Shown here: positions 39,901-48,900 of the stretch, piece after piece | Numbering within the stretch: position 1 is the first letter of the stretch | Layout of the letters: each line of letters opens with the position of its first letter | DNA from: Epiperipatus broadwayi | Taxonomy: Eukaryota; Onychophora; Udeonychophora; Euonychophora; Peripatidae | NCBI GenBank assembly: GCA_028023455.1 | Contig: JAQFVV010012573.1 | Span: forward strand, 2,478,815-2,542,814 | Length of the DNA: 64,000 nucleotides | Direction: 5' to 3' | The notes under the pieces: model-generated | What the model was told of the DNA's origin: nothing | Databases searched by the model: none | Seen by the model: only the letters and a program-made list of their open reading frames with translations | Translations under genes and position numbers: made by a program

Positions 39901-42900
39901 TTTCCTATTGCTTCCACTCACTATTCCCTCCAATATATCTTTCATTAAACTATACTTTCTTCTTAATATGTGCCCAATCCAGTTTCTCTTTTTTATTTCC
40001 TGACTCAATCTTTTTTTTTCATTTACTCTTCAAAACTTCTTCATTTGTTATTTTATTCATCCAACTGATTTTTTTCCATTCTTCTTCATGTTCACATCTC
40101 AAAGGCTTCCACTCTGTTTCTAATTTTATTACTCATTGTGATTAATTTAACTATCTTGTAATTGGTTTGTATGAAGAATGTAAATTGAAATTTCAGCTAA
40201 TATTAATTACTTTTATCAAAATGAAATGGTAATGGTAAATTGAGAACATTTCTAATTTAGTTTGTTAATTCATCATCTACCTGAATGAAATCTCTAAGTT
40301 CTATTCAAATTTTAACATCAGATGATGAGTATGACTGGGTAACTACTGTGTCATAAGGCCTTTCAAATAACATGTGTAAAAAATATATTATTTTAGTTCT
40401 TATGAACATTTAAAATTCCTCCAAGATATCTTAAATTAGCAAAGTTAAAGAACAGAGTGAAGAGATTGGATAACAACTGAATACGATTAAGTCAAAAGCT
40501 TATGATGTCATGGCAAAACTGATTTCAAAATGGACACAGTAATTGACTGTTATACTTATTTGATTCACTCACCAAAAGTGAGAGATGCCACAGTTGTAAT
40601 TGAAATGCTTGGAAAAACTATTTAACTATTAAAAACATCTTTAAAAATAAAAATCAAAGCTATGTTATTTGCTTGACTGTCTATGGTGAAATTAGATACT
40701 AAAAGGGTAAGAAAAGCATTGATGCATTGGAATTGTATTTTGAAAATACTTTCGAAATCAAATAAAACAAGCAAGTGGATATTTGATCAGATTAGACATG
40801 AACTTTTTCTTTAAATGATATGGTTCATTTTTTGCTTTAATTGATATAGTTCAAATTGTCTTTTTGGTATGTTATGAGTGATCTACTTTATTATAAAAAT
40901 GTGTAATGCTTGGAAAGGTTGGTGGTAAAATAATCAGCAGTGAGGTACATTGATTTCGTTATCATGTTCCTATGAGCAGCTTGAAAATTCAAATAATTAT
41001 ATATATGATTGTCAAGAATTAATTTGAATTTGTTGGCCTTTAATAATAATAAGAATTGTTATTTGAACTACAATTAAACTACCTTAAGAAGTATATTTTT
41101 ATTAAATTCCTTTGTTTTATTTTATATAAGTTGAAAATTTTATTTATGTAATATATATTAAATGCTTCTAATTGTAAAAAAAAAATTTTTTTTCTAGAGT
41201 TCTTGTTTGGGATCTTGTTAATTTAGTACCAATCTTAAATTATAAAGGTAATTTTCAAATAAATTTCCTAATCTCCGATTTAATTTCTTTATTTGATTAT
41301 TTATGTCTTATTTAGTAATCACAACCATTTTGAAAAAAATTTTCAATCAGTAAATATTATTTTAAAATAAATCTATGGAACAATTACTTTATTTTTTTTA
41401 AATAATGAAATTAATGTATAATGATGCTAATTATTTTTTTAACAAAATTCATTTTATCTCTGAATAGATTGTATTGATTGTTATGCACATTGTAATTAAT
41501 GTTCAGGAAACAGGAATGTCAATACAGAATCATTTCATTTTTCATCAGTTGGCATGTTGACTACTGCTTTTATGTATAAAGTTTCAAATAACCTTTTTTT
41601 TTTTAGAAAAAAATACAACAACATGTATTTATATTATAAAGATAATTCGGATGAATTATAAATATACACAAATATGAACTAGTAAACTTTGATCCAAATA
41701 AATATTTATATTAGGTAAAAATAGAATGATTAATGAAATTCAAATAAAAATGATTCAATTCAAATATATATAATAATATTAACCATTGAGATGATGATGA
41801 TGATGATTTAAAACCTAGCACTGAAGATTTAAATGAAGCACAAGTTCTCCCAAAAGTATTTTTAATTTGTTTTTCTAGTTTCGATAAAATAAAATAAAAA
41901 TGAAACTTTAAGGCAGCAAACCCTCTGAATAAAAAGTTTACTTTTTGGAAAACTTATTAATGCCTGATTATCTTTACAAATTATTATCATCATCCCTGCA
42001 TGTCTCCCAGTGGATTGCATGATTTCTCAGGGTTATGGATAATACTAGCATATTGGATGTTAGAAGCATAATGTTTGGATTGAGTTTGATAAGCAAACAC
42101 AAAGTAAAGGGATTAATAAAATAAATAACGTAACAATTTATTAACCATGAATATTTAAAACTATTGATTATATGCTTGTAACTATTACTAGATTTACAAA
42201 ATATTAAAGATAGTAAAATAATAAGAAATATCTTTAATTTAAAAATATACAATATCTATATTGATAAGATCTTACTGCATGAAATATTTAAATAGTTCCA
42301 AACCATGATTTTTTGCAGATATTCTTTTAATATATTTATGGATGTCTTCATTAGTTTCTTCAAAGTTGGTAGTTATCCTTCTGGTACACTGATAATGTTA
42401 GATAGGAAATGTAGCAGCATTATTGATTTTAGCCAGGATGTAGTATCAATAGGTCTTGGGTTGTTTTTATAATGCTGTCCGCTTTCTTCATGGCATTATT
42501 AAAACAGTAAATAGCTGGTCTTGGCAACTTCAGCATTAGTTTTTGGATCTAACTACCTTCAGGGTGTTTGACTAGTGTGGATTTTTGTTGTTCGAGCTGC
42601 ACATAGTAGATAGTGTTCTGCTAGGTAAAGTCATCATACTTGCTGTTATAACTGATGTACTGAAAAATACTGTAAAACAGCATTTTCTGTCTGTATTGAA
42701 TCACTGCAACACTGCTTCTTGAATTGAGTCTTTAGATAAAACTAGAGAATATGAATGCAACCATACTCAAAACAATGGTATTTAATAAATTACATTATAG
42801 TTAGGAGTCAAAATACAAGAAAAGTGAATGTTATGGGAGCACTTACAAACATAGATTGTTGGATAGACCATAGATTAGTACACTCCAAGTTTAGAATAAT

Positions 42901-45900
42901 AGTTGAATTAAAAAAAATAGATTTTATTTTAATCATATTCACAAGAAAATTGACATTCGGTTTTTAGAAAAATCTACTATATGTACTAAATTTCAACTAC
43001 TATTAAACAATAAAATTACTAATTTGGGTCTTCAGAACTGATATACTACTGAAGCATAGAATTCTTTTAAGGAGTGTGTTCTACATAAAAGTGAATGCAT
43101 TCTTGGGTTCACTAAAAATAATTAATAATTGACTGTCTGACAATGTTCTTATTATTAGTGATTTGATTAAAAGGAGTATGTTTCTGCTGGGCACAATAAT
43201 AGATTAAATGTAGAACTTTTTAAAAACTCTAACGATTTCAAGGCAGAAGTTCAATGTCTAATATGAAAATTTAAAAATGTTTGGTGGATTAAAACTGCAA
43301 AGATAACAGATATTTGCTGATCATGGTCTTTCTAGATAATCTTTTTTTGATATACTGAAAACAAATATGAATCTGAGAAACGATATCACAATCCTATTAA
43401 ATCCGGCAATATATATGATGACAATGATATTTTGAACACATGAAAGGAGTATTTTGATTATCTTTTGAAAAATGACACATGAATTAAGATGACAACTTTT
43501 AATGATATATCCATTTTATCTAATTTAGATTTAGACAAAGATATTCAGCTTATTCAGTTAAAACAGCTCTCTGCAATTCTAGAGTTGTATAGCTGTAGGT
43601 CCTGATGAAATATTGGAAAAATTTTAAAATCTGGTGGTGATATATTAACTTTAAAAATATTGGAATTTTTTAGGAATATCTGAATCCATGAAGTTGTTTA
43701 CCTGATTTTAATGATGCTGTTATTCGTCAAATTTTTAAAAACAAAAGAAATAGACAAAAGATTATAGTATTTATTGTGGAATATCATTACTATCCACTAC
43801 AGCAAAGTATTCTTTAATATATAGATTGGCTCCAGTCATAAGTGAATGATTATCAAAGATTCAATGTGATTTTAAGAATCAAGAAACACTCTAGACATTT
43901 CTTTTGTTGCTAGGCAAATGCAAGAAAAGTATCTGGAACAAAGGAATGATTTATATATTGCTTTTATTGATTTGGTCAAGGCATTTGAATGTTTGTGTAC
44001 TTTGCCCCTTGTTAATTTTTATTACAGTGGTCTTTGGAATTGTCTATAGGTAGCTTAATGAAATAGAAGTTAATATACAATACAAGTTTGACAGTGGAAT
44101 TTTTAAGTTGAATCAATTAAAAGTGAAATCAAGAATTTATTTGATTCTGGATTTACAATGCAGTATGCTGATGGTTGTGCTGTTTTTCCAATTCAAACAA
44201 TGATTTACAGAATATACTTAATGTTTTGACTGGAACATATAAAGACTTTAATTTGTTAATTAATGTTCAAAAAAAGTCAAAATCTTTATTAGCCAAGGAT
44301 GGAAGAACAATCTTAAGCAAATTTTAACTTAGATGATTATCAACTTGAGAATGTAAACCAGTTTTAATACCTTGGTTGTTTTATAAGTAGAAAAGTGGAG
44401 TTAGATATTGAGATACAACACAGATTTTAATGTGTTGCTGTTGCTTTTAACAGATTAAAGGATAGAATATTTCAAAGTAGAGAACTAACTATTTCAACTA
44501 AATTGGGTATTAGAAAAATTTTATTTAAAGATGCCCCATAAAATTCAAAAAGTACAATGGAAAATCATAAAATCAGCATGTTCTTCAACTTGTAGATGTG
44601 CTGCTATATATAGAGCCCACTATTGTAAAATCACACTTTCATTGAATTGCACATATTAAAAACAAATGAAAAATATAAGTCTTGCTAAAAGAATGTTAAG
44701 TTTGTGGTGAACTTAAGTATGGTTTTTGAGGGAAAGGATAGACCTTGTCTATATTATGGTAGTCTGAAAGGCATTCTAAAGAAGTCTAATGTCTATTTAT
44801 TCTATTGGGATGATATAGCAGAGAATAGAATACATTGGAGAACTGCAATTAGACATGGTGTTGAAGTATTCCAAACAAGAAAAGTTTTCTACTGAAGAAA
44901 TAAAGAAAATATCGTAAAATATCAAATAAACAGAAAATTGGACCATTGTGTTCTGTATATGGCATATTTGTAGTTCACATATTTGTTTGTATAGTCATCA
45001 CAAAACTTATTTCTTAAGTAGTTTTTTTCCTCTTTTTTTTTTTTTTGTAGAGATAAAATGGAATATTTGTTTGTGATTATTTATTAATATTTTTATTATG
45101 TATATAGTAAAAGACAAAACTGCCTTTAAATAGCTCGCTTCAGACTAAAACTTCTACAACTTATAGAAAAGTAGTCGAGAATATATATAGTGTTTTTCTG
45201 AAGGTTTGTGATGATGGTGTTCTAGCTGTATTTTTATATTGGACTATTTCCATCATCTAATATGTGTGTTGAATGTCTTTAGAAAAGTTTAATTTTTAGT
45301 TAAATATTCCAAATGCATTCAACTGTTACTAATATCACAGCAAACAGGTTAGTATATGCACCAACTGTTAGTAATATCACAGCAAACAAATGTTAATAAT
45401 ATCACAGCAAACAGGTTAGTATACGCACAACGTTTCGAGAGGTATTTTTCTCCCCTCTTCTTCAGGTGTTGCTGGCCTGACCAGTGACAGTACTAGCATG
45501 GGATTCGAACCTGGGTCCTTAGAGAGCGTTACCTTAAATTTCAAGAATCTAAGGACCCAGGTTCGAATCCCATGCTAGTACTGTCACTGGTCAGGCCAGC
45601 AACACCTGAAGAAGAGGGGAGAAAAATACCTCTCGAAACGTTGTGCGTATACTAACCTGTTTGCTGTGATATTACTAACAGTTAGTGCATATACTAACCT
45701 GTTGCTGTGATATTATTAACATTTGTTTGCTGTGATATTACTAACAGTTGGTGCATATACTAACCTGTTTGCTGTGATATTACTAACAGTTGAATGCATT
45801 TGGAATATTTAACTAAAAATTAAACTTTTCTAAAGACATTCAACACACATATTAGATGATGGAAATAGTCCAATATAAAAATACAGCGAGAATATATATA

Positions 45901-48900
45901 GTATATATATATTATAAATTATGTTTTCAGAAGCAATCATATTTAATAAAATAAGATAAAAGTAGAATCCCTCTATTTTGATTAGATAATATGTCTTCAA
46001 TTGCTAAAATGGTTCTTATGTGATAGTTGCAGAGATAATAATTATATCTAGTGGTTGTTGAATAGTTTGCTTAAATTTTGGGTGGTGTGTGGAGGAAACT
46101 TCCATGTGGGGTTATGTTTATTGTTTCATCACATTTCATACTGCAATTTTTTTTTTTAATTTTCTATAGCTTCTCTTAATACTCATTGAGAATGATTGTT
46201 GCATGTGGTTATGATCTGAATATTTGATGTATCTATATGGTGGTCGGTAACTAAAACATGAATAGCTAGTGCTGAGGATGTTGAGTTTTATTAACATCCT
46301 TTTTTAAAAAAGAAATTAACTTTATTCAGAAATTATCTTAATTAACAATTAGAAATGTTTTCAAAAAGTATCATTAAAGACAACATATAAAATTAATTTC
46401 ATCCTTATTTTAATATTTCTTTTACCTCATTCATAGTTCTAATTTTAAACATTTGTTATTTGGATAATTTATACTTCAAGATTTTCTATTAATATTTTTG
46501 TCTTTTATTTTCTTTTATTATTTTAATATCTTTGGTGTATGTATGAGTGTAAGAATGTTATTTCTGCTTTCCTGATTTCATTGGTTATATGCTTTAGTCT
46601 TAATTTTTTTTTATAGATTGAGTATCTGCAATCTAAAAGTTGAAAGTGTGAAATATTCTGATATTCATAACATCATTTTTATAACAGAGGATTCTTTGAG
46701 TTATGGCTTTTGATTTACTTGCTGCATGTGCTGTGAAAACAATGCAATAGTAAATTCTCATTTACTGCGCATTACTATAATTCAGTTAATTATGTCAGTG
46801 AGATTGACTGTGACTTTTTATTTTCAGTTTTATTCTTATAATATTGAAAACAGCAAGAACTATGATATGATTAATAGTAATGCTAAGAAGAATAAATAGT
46901 TGTACTTATGTATATTTTTTTACATTCCTCTTCAATTTCATCATATCATTTATTTCAAAAGCTGAAAAACTTTAAGCATTCTCAATGCCAAGAATTTTAG
47001 ATTGGGAGCATTGAATCTGCATTGTTTTAAATTATTTCTTACTAGCTTAATTTTTAATTGTCTTATTTGTGTATATAAAATAGTATATTATCTTTTCAAT
47101 ATATTTTTTTAATATTAATTCATTTTTTATATAGTTCTTTGTATTTTTTGTAATATCTAAAACATATTTGTACTTAAACAAATATTTTACTAATTTACTT
47201 CAGCTCATTCTGACATGGCTACATGTGTTAGTTTTCATCCTACCGAACCTCATTTATTCCTTTCTTGTTCTAAGGTAAATAAACATTTTTATTCCTATTT
47301 ACTAATTAATATTAAAGACCAAAATTAAATTTAAATGTTATAAATTATTAGTGATTTTAATATTAATATTAAAAGAATAATTAATTTGGATAAAATTATT
47401 GATTTATCAGTGGATGACTAAAGAAGTCCCATGATAAAGATTTCTATGATCATATGATTATCTTTGTTTACTGTTATTTGTAGCTTACTCATCACTTTTT
47501 TAACTCAATCCATTTAACTTGTATATTTGTATGTGTTGTTGTCAAAATAAGATAGAAATACCCTCATTGATATCAGTCAGATAATTTTTTGTTATTTAAA
47601 CAGTATTCTTTGTCAGTATTTTTATTGAAGTCATTCACCCTGCTTTGGTATGATCCAATACCATTCTTAATTTTTTCTTAAAATAATGATACATTTGAAT
47701 GGGAAATTATTTTGCTTTGGAAAATTTTATATAAACTGTATTTAATAAGATTTCAGGGTGAAGCTGATAGTTTTTATTACTATGAAAATAAATATTTGAA
47801 AACCAGGCACTCTTCACAAACCTGGGAGCTTAATTGTGTGGTCATGTGTATCAATTGTATGAGATAGTGTGGATAGTTGAAGGGTGCTTGAAAATCTGAG
47901 TCTAAATCCTCTATACTTACTATGAAAATAGTAAAAATGAAAATTATAAATGTTAAAGTAAATCACTATTGAAAATAAAGATTTAAGACAGCAAAAATCT
48001 GGAGTGTAATCAAAATGATTTGAAAGATGTAAAGAAATCATTAAATCTTAATTTAAATATGACTTTTTTCCCATTATTTATTCTTCCTTCATTTGAAAAT
48101 TTGACTAAATATAGTCGCTGATTGATAATCTAGATATGAAATCTCTAGATTTTTCTTACTGCTTTGATCTCTAACTACTATATTGATGTTAGCTTTACTA
48201 TCTATGAAGACATTTGAAAGAAAATAATATGTAGTAAAGTAAACATTAAGATCAGCATGTTTTGACTTTATTTTATAGACATGTGTATGTTGTTAAGTAT
48301 TTTTTTTTTTAGCAATATAAAACAAATTAAAACAATATGAGTTTCAAAAACATTTTAATGTTATTAATTAAATAATGAAATAGCAAAAATTAATGGGCTA
48401 GTTTTTTTAACTAATTTATTATGAATTTATACGTTTGCCTATGCTGTATATATTACAATTATAGTTCTTCAACAAAAAAGAAAATAAAAAATGATTAGGC
48501 TTTTTTTTTAATTTTGTTTTGTTTTTTGATAATTAGTTAACACTAAATAAATGAGAGAGTGCAAATCTCTCAAGCGCTTATGACTACAACCAACCAATCA
48601 AATCTTAAGCACTGGGACAGAGAATTTTAATAAGAAAAGAGCGGTTCCACTCTCTTCTTTACTTGTCTTAATATATATCCAAGCCAGTCCAAAGTACTTA
48701 TATTTGAAAGCGTGAATTTTAAATATCATCACACTTAATTAACTGAAATCAAATTATAAACATACAGCGTGAAATCTTTCGATTTGATTGGTTGGTTGTA
48801 GTCATAAGCACTTGAGAGATTTGCACTCTCTCATTTATTTCAATATCGACTGCGCTTTATAAAAATATTATTTACATATATTGCTGCAAATTTATAACAT

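Noticed and set aside
45505-45580. tRNA gene suggested by GGTTCGAATCC and an A-box-like word
   Set aside because: No cloverleaf or acceptor stem can be drawn, and the B box is part of a repeated palindromic element present in several decayed copies.
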